Shown one piece after another: positions 1 through 10,558 of a stretch of DNA of 64,000 nucleotides (its first letter is position 1; each line of letters starts with the position of its first letter). Origin of the DNA: Phycisphaerales bacterium (GTDB taxonomy: Bacteria; Planctomycetota; Phycisphaerae; Phycisphaerales; UBA1924); the NCBI GenBank assembly GCA_029260295.1, contig JAJDDN010000003.1, positions 205,263 to 269,262 on the forward strand, given 5' to 3'. The translations under genes and the position numbers were made by a program. A model generated the notes under the pieces. That model was not told the DNA's origin, searched no databases, and saw only the letters and a program-made list of their open reading frames with translations.

Positions 1-844
1 CCCGCAGCTCCTGGCAGTACGCCGACAGGTTTTCCTTGTATTTCTTGAGCAACGGCGCCGAGATCGTCACCTCCGCCATGTCGCCGTCTTCGATGTCCCG
101 AAGCTGCAGATCCCCTGAAATATCAGGCTCGACTTCCTGTGGAGATAGAACCTGGATCGCGAACACATCGTACCCACGCCCGGCCAGCATCCGCAGGCCG
201 GTCTCGTAACCCTCCTTCATAAAGAAGTCACTCAGCACGATCATCACGCCCTTGCCCCGCCGCGACATCGCGATCCGCTTGCACGCCTGCGAAAAATCGC
301 TCCCGCCCTCAGGGGTCATCGAGCATAAGAACCGCGCAAGATCATGCGTCCGCCGCCGGCCACGCAGATCCCGCACCGTTCCCGCGATCGATTGTTCTCC
401 GCCGGGGATGACCAGTTCGTCTCGCAAGCCCACGGCCGTCACCGCGACGCGATTCAGGTTCAACAACCCGATATACCCGAGCGACATCGCGACCTGCTGC
501 ATATACAAAAACTTGTTGGGCTCCCCGCAATCACTGCTCGCGCTCGCGTCGATCACGATATGCAGCGACAGATCCTCCTCCTCCATAAACAGCTTCATGA
601 AGAACCGGTCGAGTCGGGCGTAGATGTTCCAGTCGATGTGGCGGAGGTCATCGCCGGTGGTGTAAGGGCGGTGGTCTGCGAACTCGACGGACTCGCCGCG
701 TTTTTTGGATCTGCGTTCGCCCTTGAGCTTGCCTGCGAAGATTTTCCGCGACGACACATCCAGATGCGAAATCTTCCCGATGAGTTCGGAGGAGAGCAAC
801 TCGTCGATGGTTGCTGGGCGGGTTGGGTTTTCAGATCTGAGCAT
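1..844 (-). CDS. DUF58 domain protein (partial, C-terminus beyond the window)
   Basis: About 281 codons are visible; the gene runs off the left edge. The N-terminal half has the DUF58 signature, a GDDLRHIDW stretch followed by an ARLDRFFMKLF segment. A VWA-like fold follows, with DASAS (MIDAS-like) and a later VLSDFF strand. DUF58 proteins usually sit beside a MoxR ATPase and VWA proteins and are thought to take part in ATPase-driven assembly or cofactor insertion; the exact role here is unknown. The ATG at 844 is chosen because it is the first in frame and lies 11 bases from a 38-bp inverted repeat at 855. Its leader has therefore been replaced by the inserted cassette that separates it from moxR. 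Family assignment is firm, function is not. Confidence 0.85.
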   Translation of the reverse strand, partial: MLRSENPTRPATIDELLSSELIGKISHLDVSSRKIFAGKLKGERRSKKRGESVEFADHRPYTTGDDLRHIDWNIYARLDRFFMKLFMEEEDLSLHIVIDASASSDCGEPNKFLYMQQVAMSLGYIGLLNLNRVAVTAVGLRDELVIPGGEQSIAGTVRDLRGRRRTHDLARFLCSMTPEGGSDFSQACKRIAMSRRGKGVMIVLSDFFMKEGYETGLRMLAGRGYDVFAIQVLSPQEVEPDISGDLQLRDIEDGDMAEVTISAPLLKKYKENLSAYCQELR

Positions 845-854
845 AAGAATTTGT

Positions 855-1408
855 GAACGCAGAGGTCGCAAAGGTCACGCAGAGGCGCAGAGGCGCAGAG
901 AATAGAAGAATAGTGTGAAGAAAGAAACTTCAGATTCTCTGTGTGGCTTTGGAGTTGATCCTGCGAAAGGTTCCTTTCTTAATTGTTGCATCATTGAAGT
1001 TGATCAGCAACCCGAGCGGTTTATTTGCAACCCGGAGATAGCTCACCAACTGAGCAAGGTGAATATCGTTGACCGATTGCACAGCTTTGAGTTCCACGAT
1101 GAGTGTATTCTCGACCAGCAGATCAATCCGCTGAGGCGGAAGCGGCTTCCCCTTATAATCTCCTATAACCGACACCTGCTGAGCATATCCGATCCCAAAT
1201 CTTTCAAACTCAATACACAACGCCGCCTCATACACAGACTCAAGCAACCCGGGCCCAAGCGTCCGGTGCACCTCGATCGCGCACCCAATCACATCATGGC
1301 TCAACCGATTCAAACGCTCTGACAACTCAACCCGATCCATATCTTCTTTCAGAACCCCAATCTTCATCTTCTCTGCGCCTCTGCGTGACCTTTGCGCCCT
1401 CTGCGTTC
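855..1408. mobile_element. Inverted-repeat-bounded cassette carrying a GxxExxY gene
   Basis: Two 38-bp inverted repeats, at 855-892 and 1371-1408, differ at one base. Each contains the GCAGAGG-type motifs typical of dispersed intergenic repeats in many genomes. The left end has an extra GCGCAGAG unit at 893-900. They enclose one gene (930-1367). The unit lies between moxR and the DUF58 gene, which are normally adjacent, so it looks inserted. No transposase is present. A decayed solo relative of the repeat lies at 50396-50427. Mobility is inferred from the structure, not demonstrated. Confidence 0.6.
930..1367 (-). CDS. GxxExxY protein (PDDEXK_3-type nuclease-like)
   Basis: The 145-aa product has the family-defining motif at G40-E43-Y46 (GPGLLESVY). 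A nuclease-like core follows, with D82 in the RIDLLV strand and E92/K94 in the VELK strand, matching the D...ExK arrangement of PD-(D/E)XK enzymes. Length fits the family (about 125-145 aa). Biochemical function is not established for this family. The start at 1367 gives MKIGVLKEDM; an internal ATG at 1340 is possible. The gene sits alone inside a pair of near-identical 38-bp inverted repeats and interrupts the moxR-DUF58 arrangement, so it is probably the cargo, or possibly the driver, of a small mobile cassette. Confidence 0.85.
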   Translation of the reverse strand: MKIGVLKEDMDRVELSERLNRLSHDVIGCAIEVHRTLGPGLLESVYEAALCIEFERFGIGYAQQVSVIGDYKGKPLPPQRIDLLVENTLIVELKAVQSVNDIHLAQLVSYLRVANKPLGLLINFNDATIKKGTFRRINSKATQRI

Positions 1409-1431
1409 CTCTTGCTTCTCTTCCTCTTCCT

Positions 1432-2475
1432 CTAAACCATCGCCGTGGGCTGCGTCGGGGTCAGCTTCAACACTTCCCGGACCAGATCATCCGCCCGCAC
1501 GCGGTCCGCCTCGGCTTCGAAGTTCATCAGGACGCGGTGCCTCAGACAAGGCATCGCGACATCTTGGATGTCCTGATAGCTGACATGGAAACGGCCATCG
1601 ACCAGCGCCCGGACCTTGCCCGCAAGGATCAACGCCTGCGCCCCACGAGGCGAAACCCCGCACCGCACATACCGGTTGGTTGGGCCGTTGGGACCACCGG
1701 CCGCGGTATCAGATTCCGGATGCGTCGCCAGCACAAGCCTCGCAGCGTATTGCTTCACATGCGGCGCGACCACAACCTGTCGAACAAGGTTCTGGTGTTC
1801 AAGAATCGTCGCCCCATCAATGACCTTGTTGGCCACCGGGTTCTCGGCTCCGGTCGTGCGATCAATAATTTCCATCAGGTCTTCAAGACCCGCATACCCA
1901 ACATCGATCTTGAGTAAAAACCGGTCCATCTGGGCTTCAGGGAGCGGGTAGGTGCCTTCTTGTTCAATCGGGTTCTGTGTCGCCAGCACCAAGAACGGCT
2001 CGGCCAACTTGTATGTATTCCCCGCGACCGTCACCGAATGCTCCTGCATCGCCTCCAAGAGCGCCGACTGCGTCTTGGGCGTCGCGCGGTTGATCTCATC
2101 TGCCAGCACAATCTGCGCAAAGATCGGACCCTGCTGAAACTCGAATGATCGCCGTCCTGTTTCCGGATCCTCGGAAACAATATTCGTCCCGATCACATCG
2201 GCGGGCATCAAGTCGGGCGTGAACTGAATCCGCGAGAACGGCAGGTGCAGCGTCGTCGCCAGCGTCCGCACGAGCAAAGTCTTGCCAAGCCCGGGCACGC
2301 CTTCGAGCAGCACATTGCCGCCTGCGAACAACGCGACCAGGACCGCATCGACCACGGCCTGCTGGCCGACCATCACCTTGCCGATTTCACTCCGCAACTG
2401 ACCGAAGGTGGCGCGGAACGCCTCGCACTGGGCTTTGACCTCAGCCGGTGTCTCAAGATTCTCATTCATGCTCAT
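1432..2475 (-). CDS. MoxR-type AAA+ ATPase
   Basis: The 347-aa product has a Walker A loop GVPGLGKT (residues 59-66), a Walker B strand with D125-E126 (IVLADEINRA), and the sensor-1 region ATQNPIEQEGTYPLPEAQMDRF that is almost diagnostic for MoxR. Length is normal. MoxR ATPases are proposed chaperones acting with VWA-domain proteins. Here the gene lies downstream of a VWA membrane protein and upstream of a DUF58 protein, the usual context, apart from the cassette inserted after its stop. The ATG at 2475 (MSMNEN) is used; the ATG two codons later is equally possible. Confidence 0.93.
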   Translation of the reverse strand: MSMNENLETPAEVKAQCEAFRATFGQLRSEIGKVMVGQQAVVDAVLVALFAGGNVLLEGVPGLGKTLLVRTLATTLHLPFSRIQFTPDLMPADVIGTNIVSEDPETGRRSFEFQQGPIFAQIVLADEINRATPKTQSALLEAMQEHSVTVAGNTYKLAEPFLVLATQNPIEQEGTYPLPEAQMDRFLLKIDVGYAGLEDLMEIIDRTTGAENPVANKVIDGATILEHQNLVRQVVVAPHVKQYAARLVLATHPESDTAAGGPNGPTNRYVRCGVSPRGAQALILAGKVRALVDGRFHVSYQDIQDVAMPCLRHRVLMNFEAEADRVRADDLVREVLKLTPTQPTAMV

Positions 2476-2551
2476 ATCAAACTCCTCGCCGAATCCTCGG
2501 CCGTGGTGTCTTTATCGTATCAACTATTCATGCCCAACTATTCATGCCCAA

Positions 2552-5500
2552 CTATTCATGATCGTTATATTCATCCCGGGCCCGCTTCTTGGCCGCCCGC
2601 AGCGCACTGAGCGCATCCATTGTTTCATCTTCAACCGATTCCGCCCTCTTTGGCTTACCGATACTGGGCCCGCTGGTTTCTTCCTGCCCAGAAAGCGCCA
2701 CGGGCTCGCTGGAAACCGCGATCGACTCGTCGGCCTCAAACTTCCTCGCTGATCTGGTCTTCCGATCATCCCCCGTCCGCGAATCCGCCCGAACCTTCGC
2801 CGCCCGCATCGCCGCCGTCGCGTCCATCGAGCGGTCCGTTTCCTTATGGGCCCCTCGCTGGACAAACGCCACGATTGCGCGCGGATCAATCCGCACCCGC
2901 CGCACCGCGACATCGAGCAAGAAGATCCCGATCCCCACGATCGCCATCAACATCCAGATCGGCGTGAGCGCGACAGGCATCGTCAGCCCCTCGCGTGTCC
3001 ACAAATCCGACACCGCAGGGTCAGCGCTCAGCACCCGCCCACCAGTAATCGATGCGACTTGTCTTAACAGAGGCAGGTTCGTCTTGAGTGATTTGTACTC
3101 ATCAGCAAACGGCCGGATCACCGCCGCCTGCGCCGAGCCCTCGAAGACCTCGCCCTCGGTGCCGGGTGCCCGGTACTGCATGTTGACCACATACGAGCCC
3201 GGCTTGGAAGAATCAAAGTCCCCCTCGTACCGCCCGGGACCGACCTGCCGAAGTTCAACAATCTCCCCAACACCGTCAGGCGTTGAAGCCCGCGCCTTAA
3301 AGTTCGCAAAGTCCATCCGCTCGCCGGTTGGATCGAACGCCTCGACAATCACCCGCGTCCGTCCGCCGGCGTTCTCCGTCGTCACCCGCAGCGTCGAGTC
3401 GCCGCCAGGCCGCATCGTCCAGCGGATGTGCTGCTCCCAGTACTGGTTAAACCCGCTCCACCCAACCCAGTCTGGCGCCCACCGCGAAGACACATCACTC
3501 GTAAAGGTCATGACCTTGCCGAGCCCGTGCTGCCACTGGGCCGCGATCGGATCCTCTTCCTTTCCACGAAGCGTCACCAAAGACAACCCCTCACGCTCGG
3601 CCGCCACCACATAGCCTGAAATCGCAGGCACCCCGCTGATCCCACGCATCGTCTCGGTCGGCACCCCGGTCCGAGCAGGACTGAACGCCTCGCCCTCCCA
3701 GATCAACGCACGACGGATCGTCTGCGCTTCCTTGATGAAAATCTGAGGCAGCGTCGCCAGCGCGTTGTTATTCACAAAGTAGTAAGTCCCCCCAGTCATC
3801 CGCGCCATCGTCCGCAAGGTATTCGTGTCCCCCGCCGAGTGCGGATTCACCCCAACCGTCGAAATCGTGATCCCCGCCTGCTTGAACTGGCGAAGCAAAC
3901 CCCGCGACATCGAAGGATCGCCATCACTGATCACAATACAGTGCTTCTGCCCCGCCGCCGCGTTCTGCAATCCCGCAAGAGCAAGCTGCAACGAAGGATC
4001 AAAGCTCGGCATATCACCAAACTGCAGGTTATTAATCGACCGACGCACCGCCGTCCGGTCCCCGACAGGCGAGATTGGGTACACCCAGTCCGTCCCCCCG
4101 ATCCCCTGATATTCTACAATCCCAACCAGGTCCAAACGCGAGAGCGCATCGACCGCCGCATTACAAATCTGCTTCCCGTAGAACACCCCCTTGGGGATCT
4201 CCACCGAGTGCACGATGATCGCCAGCGCCCCCCGAGGCATCTGCCGCTTCTGAGGCGGGTCCAATCGGATCGGAAGCGCATCGGCCAATGGCGACCCGAT
4301 CCAACCCCCCGCACCAAACGATTCGGGCCCGCCGATCATCACGATCCCCCCGCCGGTGTCGTGGACATACTGCCGCATCATCTCCTGCTGAGTCTCAGCA
4401 AACGAATACGCCGACTGATTCAGCAGCACCACCGCCTCGTACGAAGCAAGCTCGGGCAGCGTCCCGGGAAACTCCGCGGGCGTGATCCGCTTGGTCTGCA
4501 ACTCGGCCGCATGGAGTGCGTCTTCAATCCGCACCGCCTCGCGTGGCTCATTGGCCACCACAAGCACCAACCCCTCGCTGCCTACGAATGTAATCACCGA
4601 ACCATTATTATTCTCCCGCAGCGAATCCCCAATCGTCGTCCCCGTTGTCCCGTCATCATCCAAAGAAGCAATCGGTTCAAACACCGCGTCATACAGCTGA
4701 GGCCCGGGCTGATTCACCGCCACAGGCACCCGGATCACATTGCGGCCTATTTTCAGCTCCGTGTAGTACCCAAGCTCATCGGGAGCCGGATCCAAATCAA
4801 TCGGCGTCCCACCACGCGAAAGCATCAGCCGCCCAACCGCGGGCACCGTGCTGGTGATCACCACCCGAATCCCAATAGTCTCCCCAACACGAGTGTTGGC
4901 CGGTGCCTGCACCGACTCCATCATGATCTCTTCAGCGTACTCAAACTCCACAGGCAGTACATCAATCGGGATCCCCGCCGCCTTGGCCTGCTGGGCCGCC
5001 TGATACAACGACCCTTCGGTTTCATTGGCATCGGTCACCAGCAGAATCCGGAACGCGGCGTCCCCAGGCCGGTTCGCGATCGCCTGGTTCAACGCCGCCG
5101 CAAGATTCGTCGCCTCGGTGTCCCCAATAAACTGCCGCTCGATCCCCCGCACAAACTTCGATGGCGACGACTGCACAATCGGATGCCGGGCCGCCGTAAT
5201 CACACCGAGCCGATCGTCGGGCTCCCGCGACCCCTCCTGAGCCAGATCCACAAACGAATCCACCCGAGGCTGCACACTCGATGGAATCGAACGCGACACA
5301 TCATTAATCACCGTCACCGCAACATCGGTTGCCTCATCCCGATACGAAGGCCGAGCAAGCGCAGAAACAACCAGCAACAACGCCACAATCCGGATCACCA
5401 GTGCCGCAACCTTCGAAGACTTCCCAAGCCCCGCCAGACTCTTGCGAGCAATAAAGATCGTCAAAGGCACCGTCAGCGCCAGCAAAACAAGCATCATCGG

Positions 5501-5560
5501 CTGCCCAAACTCAATCGGCCCGACCTGCATTGCCCCAAGCTGAATCGAAGTCTGCATCAT
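2552..5560 (-). CDS. Large VWA-domain membrane protein with amidotransferase-like segment
   Basis: This 1002-aa protein has two N-terminal membrane helices (about residues 21-39 and 51-69) and one near the C-terminus (about 895-915), with an acidic/basic cytoplasmic tail. The first VWA-like region has a DVSRS MIDAS-like motif at 87-91. A middle segment (GIVMIGGPESFGAGGW) resembles the glutamine-amidotransferase-like domain found in large planctomycete VWA proteins. A second VWA-like region (about 430-600) has VISDGDPSMSRG. Its ATG overlaps the stop of the upstream lipoprotein gene by 4 bases, so the two are translationally coupled. It probably works with the MoxR ATPase downstream; the substrate is unknown. 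Confidence 0.85.
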   Translation of the reverse strand: MMQTSIQLGAMQVGPIEFGQPMMLVLLALTVPLTIFIARKSLAGLGKSSKVAALVIRIVALLLVVSALARPSYRDEATDVAVTVINDVSRSIPSSVQPRVDSFVDLAQEGSREPDDRLGVITAARHPIVQSSPSKFVRGIERQFIGDTEATNLAAALNQAIANRPGDAAFRILLVTDANETEGSLYQAAQQAKAAGIPIDVLPVEFEYAEEIMMESVQAPANTRVGETIGIRVVITSTVPAVGRLMLSRGGTPIDLDPAPDELGYYTELKIGRNVIRVPVAVNQPGPQLYDAVFEPIASLDDDGTTGTTIGDSLRENNNGSVITFVGSEGLVLVVANEPREAVRIEDALHAAELQTKRITPAEFPGTLPELASYEAVVLLNQSAYSFAETQQEMMRQYVHDTGGGIVMIGGPESFGAGGWIGSPLADALPIRLDPPQKRQMPRGALAIIVHSVEIPKGVFYGKQICNAAVDALSRLDLVGIVEYQGIGGTDWVYPISPVGDRTAVRRSINNLQFGDMPSFDPSLQLALAGLQNAAAGQKHCIVISDGDPSMSRGLLRQFKQAGITISTVGVNPHSAGDTNTLRTMARMTGGTYYFVNNNALATLPQIFIKEAQTIRRALIWEGEAFSPARTGVPTETMRGISGVPAISGYVVAAEREGLSLVTLRGKEEDPIAAQWQHGLGKVMTFTSDVSSRWAPDWVGWSGFNQYWEQHIRWTMRPGGDSTLRVTTENAGGRTRVIVEAFDPTGERMDFANFKARASTPDGVGEIVELRQVGPGRYEGDFDSSKPGSYVVNMQYRAPGTEGEVFEGSAQAAVIRPFADEYKSLKTNLPLLRQVASITGGRVLSADPAVSDLWTREGLTMPVALTPIWMLMAIVGIGIFLLDVAVRRVRIDPRAIVAFVQRGAHKETDRSMDATAAMRAAKVRADSRTGDDRKTRSARKFEADESIAVSSEPVALSGQEETSGPSIGKPKRAESVEDETMDALSALRAAKKRARDEYNDHE

Positions 5561-6672
5561 CGGCTGCCCCCCGCCATCTGCACCGCTTCATCAAACCCGA
5601 CTATTTGTAGTCTGTTATTCCCAGAATCCAGAATCACCAGCTTCCCATCAATCACACTGCTCGCCCAAGGCGTCGCCAGCTCCCCGTCCCCGCGCCCCCC
5701 AACACCAAACATTTCGATGGTCATCCCAGAAGCCAGATCCATCCGCCGCACCACATTGCCCCCAAACTCGCTAATAAGCGCCGACCCATCATCCAAGACG
5801 GTCACGCCGTAGGGAAACTTCATCGCCGCGAAGTCCGCATCATGATCATTGCTGTACCACTCGATCAACTCCCCGTCCATCTCCCCACCAAGAGTCAGCC
5901 GCCCCACCCGATGATGCGATGAATCCAGCACAATCAGTTCTTGCACCCCAGCGTTGTTCCAGACTCCGATCGACTGAGGCCGACTCAGCGCAACCACGCC
6001 GTCGGACCCATCGACAGTCTCCGACGGGATCCCGATCTGCCCCATCCATTGCAGACTGACATCATCCCCGTCGCGCACCACCGCGTGCCTCGTGATCCGG
6101 TCGTTCCCGCCGTACTCCGAAATCAGAAGCTCATCGACCACCCCCGCGTCATCAGTCATCACAAGCACATCCGTCGGGTACACAAACTCCCCGTTCTCTT
6201 TCCCGAACACCCCATACGAGAACACAGGATCATCCACACCCTCAACCAAAGGCAACGAATACACCAGCACCCGGTGCTCATGCGTGTCAGGCACATACAC
6301 CGCCATCTGATCCGAATCTAGCAAGCTCACCGCCACCGTCACCCCCGTAGGCATCCCGTTACTAAACCGAGGCATCAACACCGACCCCACCATCGAGCCA
6401 TCGGCCAGATCAATCGCCTGCATCCGAGCCGTCTTATCGATGATCACCGCGATCGTCCGATCTTGGTCATCAACATACACATCCATCGCCCGCGGGTACA
6501 TGAACTGCCCAGGGTGCGTCCCCGTCTCCCCAAGCACCACCGCATCAACCAGCCGCCCCGATGCATCGGTCGAAGATTGTTCCCCGCACCCAGCCCCAAG
6601 CCCGGCCAGAACCACCGCCGCGCTCCCAAGCCAAACCCCCCAATCAAAATGTAACAATCGAATAATCATCAT
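5557..6672 (-). CDS. NHL/beta-propeller-like lipoprotein
   Basis: The product is about 371 aa. It begins with a hydrophobic signal (VWLGSAAVVLAGLGAGC) whose Cys suggests a lipoprotein, although the residues before it are not a textbook lipobox. The rest contains repeats with NHL-like features (GTHPGQFMYPRAMDVYVD, NGEFVYPTDVLV, FPYGVTVLDDGSALISEFGGN, ATPWASSVIDGKLVILDSGNNRLQ), indicating a beta-propeller. The start at 6672 lies just after the upstream permease gene ends (6695); a longer reading frame starting at 6753 would overlap that gene and lacks a signal peptide at its start. The stop overlaps the VWA gene start. Possibly a surface sensor or scaffold for the VWA/MoxR system. Confidence 0.75.
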   Translation of the reverse strand: MMIIRLLHFDWGVWLGSAAVVLAGLGAGCGEQSSTDASGRLVDAVVLGETGTHPGQFMYPRAMDVYVDDQDRTIAVIIDKTARMQAIDLADGSMVGSVLMPRFSNGMPTGVTVAVSLLDSDQMAVYVPDTHEHRVLVYSLPLVEGVDDPVFSYGVFGKENGEFVYPTDVLVMTDDAGVVDELLISEYGGNDRITRHAVVRDGDDVSLQWMGQIGIPSETVDGSDGVVALSRPQSIGVWNNAGVQELIVLDSSHHRVGRLTLGGEMDGELIEWYSNDHDADFAAMKFPYGVTVLDDGSALISEFGGNVVRRMDLASGMTIEMFGVGGRGDGELATPWASSVIDGKLVILDSGNNRLQIVGFDEAVQMAGGSR

Positions 6673-6694
6673 GCAGCAACCATCATAGTGGGTT

Positions 6695-8317
6695 CTATCG
6701 CCCAATGTTCTTTCGGTTGCCCAACCCGAGCAACATCCCCCCACCAATCGCAACCACCAACGCTACCCCCATCAGGTTCAGTAGCGCCGCCGACAATCGT
6801 TCGAGCCGGGCGTAGTGCAGATCCGCCAAAAGCCCCTGCGACAAAGTTGACACCCCCGCCCGAGTAATCATCACACTCGCCTCGATCTCATGGACCGCCA
6901 GCAGCCCGCACAGCACCCCAGCCCCCAGACACGCCGCGATTCCCGTCCGTCCATGCGCTCCCCACCACCCCCCCAAATCACCCAGCCCACCACCCAGCGA
7001 CCACCGTTGAGAAAGCAACTCCCCAGACTCCCGCCCCGCAACCACCGCCCCCACAATCCCCCCAACAACCAATACCCGAGCCAGCAGCCCAACAACCTCG
7101 CCCAAAACCCCCAAACCGCCCGCCTGCCCCCCAAACTGCACCACCGCAGCCCCCACCAAAACCCCAGGCACCAACGCCCCCGCAACCGATGCAAACACAC
7201 AAGCGACCCCAACCCCCCGCACCCACCGCTCAGAGTGCCCAAGCACAAACGCGGTCCCCAGTCCAAACCCCGCTCCGATCAACCCAACCACACACCCGAT
7301 CAACACAGAATGCCCGATCGCATCCGATCGTTCAGTCCAGAACAACCCCATCGCCCGCCAGTCAGCAATCGAAACCGCAAGCACCACCATCGGCACCAAC
7401 ACCGCAACCCCCCAAAGTAAAGAGGCCCCAATCAACCCATCCCGCCGTTCACTCTCCGCTTCAACACCCATCCCCACCATCCCCCGGCTCGTCGCATCAC
7501 GCAATACCATCCGAGTCACAAACCAAGCACCAATCAAACCGATAAGGACCATCGGCGAACCCATCACCCACACCACCCCCCACTCATCAACCCCCCGCTC
7601 AGACAACGCCCGCCAAACCCCGATCGACCAGGTCTCCAGCTGCGCCAAATGCAAAGGCACCCCACTCCCGAGCATCACCAAAGACACCACAACCCAAGCC
7701 TTGACAAGCGACCCCCGATGCAACCCAACCCACACCCGCGCCCTTGTCAAAACCCCCGCAGGCTCCAGATCCATCATGTCCTTATAAATCCCCCGATTAC
7801 GAGAACTCCCAGCAATCACCACCGCCCCGATCACCGAGCCCCACACCGCCATCCCAACCACCCCAATCAGATACCCCGCCCACACCGCGACCCACCGATG
7901 GCTCTCGTCACTCGTCGCAAACTCAACCAACCATCGCCCCACAATCGTGTCGGGCGCCCGCGCTAAGTTCATCGCCCCGTAAATCGCATAGCTCGGCATC
8001 CACATCGGCACCAACGCAACCCCCCACAACCACCCCCCAAAGTGTTTCCGATTCGTCCCCATCAACACCCGCCCCATAGGAATCCCAAGCACCACCGCAA
8101 GCAACCCGATCCCACCCGCTATCAACAGAGTCCGCATCAAAAGCCCAACCCCCCGATCAACAATCAGCCCGATCCCTTCGCCAATCGAATCGAGTTCAAC
8201 AGCCGAAGCCGCCCCAAATACCACCACCCCAAAAACCCCGACCAACACCACAACAACACCCCCGGTCACTCCCCATCCTCCCAAACCAAGTTGCCGCGAT
8301 CCGTGTCCCATCGGCAC
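6695..8317 (-). CDS. ABC-transporter-type permease, two-domain membrane protein
   Basis: The 540-aa product is very hydrophobic, with about 12 predicted membrane segments in two halves. It resembles fused permeases of the iron/thiamine (FbpB/ThiP) type: an early RTLLIAGGIGLLAVVLGIPMG segment and a later SVLIGCVVGLIGAGFGLGTAF segment precede cytoplasmic loops, and LVPGVLVGAAVV fits an EAA-like loop region. No ATPase or binding-protein gene is adjacent, which is odd for an ABC importer. It heads a minus-strand series with the NHL lipoprotein 22 bases downstream. Permease fold is likely; substrate unknown. Confidence 0.6.
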   Translation of the reverse strand: MPMGHGSRQLGLGGWGVTGGVVVVLVGVFGVVVFGAASAVELDSIGEGIGLIVDRGVGLLMRTLLIAGGIGLLAVVLGIPMGRVLMGTNRKHFGGWLWGVALVPMWMPSYAIYGAMNLARAPDTIVGRWLVEFATSDESHRWVAVWAGYLIGVVGMAVWGSVIGAVVIAGSSRNRGIYKDMMDLEPAGVLTRARVWVGLHRGSLVKAWVVVSLVMLGSGVPLHLAQLETWSIGVWRALSERGVDEWGVVWVMGSPMVLIGLIGAWFVTRMVLRDATSRGMVGMGVEAESERRDGLIGASLLWGVAVLVPMVVLAVSIADWRAMGLFWTERSDAIGHSVLIGCVVGLIGAGFGLGTAFVLGHSERWVRGVGVACVFASVAGALVPGVLVGAAVVQFGGQAGGLGVLGEVVGLLARVLVVGGIVGAVVAGRESGELLSQRWSLGGGLGDLGGWWGAHGRTGIAACLGAGVLCGLLAVHEIEASVMITRAGVSTLSQGLLADLHYARLERLSAALLNLMGVALVVAIGGGMLLGLGNRKNIGR

Positions 8318-8493
8318 ATGCTACCACCACTCACCCCGGCACGATCGAGTAAATTCATAACAAGATCACGAAAGTTCGCACCAACTCTTTGGATCGGGTA
8401 CAATCCTCACCAAGCCACGGGACTCGATGGGTCCCCCACCCGAGGCATCACTTCCCGCACGATCCCAGATCGACGCGGCACGGATATAAGAAC

Positions 8494-8955
8494 ATGATCG
8501 ACATCCGCAAACTCAAAGAACTCGTCAAACTCATGGTCGAAAACGAACTCTCAGAACTCGACCTCAGAGACCAATCCGAAACCGTCACCATCAAACGAGG
8601 CGGCGACCAAGAACCAGTCATCTACCACGCGCCTGCAGGAGCAACTCCAACCGCCGCTCCAGCCACCGCAGCAGCACCAGCCGCAGACGCCGCCCCAACA
8701 GACGCAGACTCAGGCCTTATCGCCATCGAATCCCCGATGGTCGGCACCTTCTATGCAAGACCAAACCCCGACTCCCCAATCTTCGCAAATGTCGGAGACC
8801 AAGTCGGCCCAGACTCCGTCGTCTGCCTCATCGAAGCCATGAAGGTCTTCAACGAAATCAAAGCCGAGCATTCGGGCACCATCGCCAAGGTCTGCGTCAA
8901 AGACGGCGACGCCGTCGAGTTCGGCCAGCCCCTCTACATGATCAAACCAAACTAA
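8494..8955 (+). CDS. accB: Biotin carboxyl carrier protein of acetyl-CoA carboxylase
   Basis: The 153-aa product has an N-terminal helical region (IDIRKLKELVKLMVENELSEL), an Ala/Pro/Thr-rich linker (about residues 46-70) and a C-terminal biotinyl domain with the motif EAMKVFNEI. K117 is the residue that carries biotin. It shuttles carboxyl groups between biotin carboxylase and carboxyltransferase in fatty-acid synthesis. The ATG at 8494 gives the standard N-terminus; the frame is open further upstream but without family similarity. accC follows 76 bases downstream, the usual accBC pairing. Carboxyltransferase genes are not in this window. Confidence 0.96.
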   Translation: MIDIRKLKELVKLMVENELSELDLRDQSETVTIKRGGDQEPVIYHAPAGATPTAAPATAAAPAADAAPTDADSGLIAIESPMVGTFYARPNPDSPIFANVGDQVGPDSVVCLIEAMKVFNEIKAEHSGTIAKVCVKDGDAVEFGQPLYMIKPN

Positions 8956-9031
8956 CCCCCACCCCCCAAAATTAGACACCTTTCAAGAGGTGGCGTGTTT
9001 GTAGTTCTGACAGAGACCCGAGAGACCCCAC

Positions 9032-10375
<1,344 letters not shown>

Positions 10376-10386
10376 CAAGGATCGAT

Positions 10387-10416
10387 TAACCATATTGGCA
10401 CACCCCACTATGGTTA
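10387..10416. other. 8-bp inverted repeat downstream of accC
   Basis: TAACCATA and TATGGTTA (10387-10394 and 10409-10416) flank a 14-base loop just after the accC stop. No T-run follows on the plus strand, so it is a weak terminator candidate or the edge of the AT-rich toxin-antitoxin island. Confidence 0.3.
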
Positions 10417-10448
10417 TCCTGACCCTTACAACTCCCCTATTTCTATAG

Positions 10449-10514
10449 TTTTGTCTTATTTTATGGTATATATTGCCGAATTACAGAACTTTTTGTCTTA
10501 TCTGCTGGTATATT
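10449..10514. promoter_or_regulatory. Tandem direct repeats upstream of the toxin-antitoxin genes (candidate operators)
   Basis: TTTTGTCTTAT, four variable bases, then TGGTATAT occurs twice, at 10449 and 10491, exactly 42 bp apart and therefore on roughly the same helix face. The two copies end 45 bp before the toxin start. HigA-type antitoxins commonly repress their own operon by binding repeated upstream sites. The role is inferred from position. Confidence 0.45.
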
Positions 10515-10558
10515 TTAACGACATTCCAATTGAGACACGATAACGGAGTCTATCAGAT

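Noticed and set aside
3839..5812. A 657-codon open frame on the plus strand opposite the VWA gene
   Set aside because: Its product is a low-complexity Arg/His/Pro-rich sequence arising from the antisense of a GC-rich, strongly codon-biased gene; the minus-strand gene has clear domains and operon overlaps.
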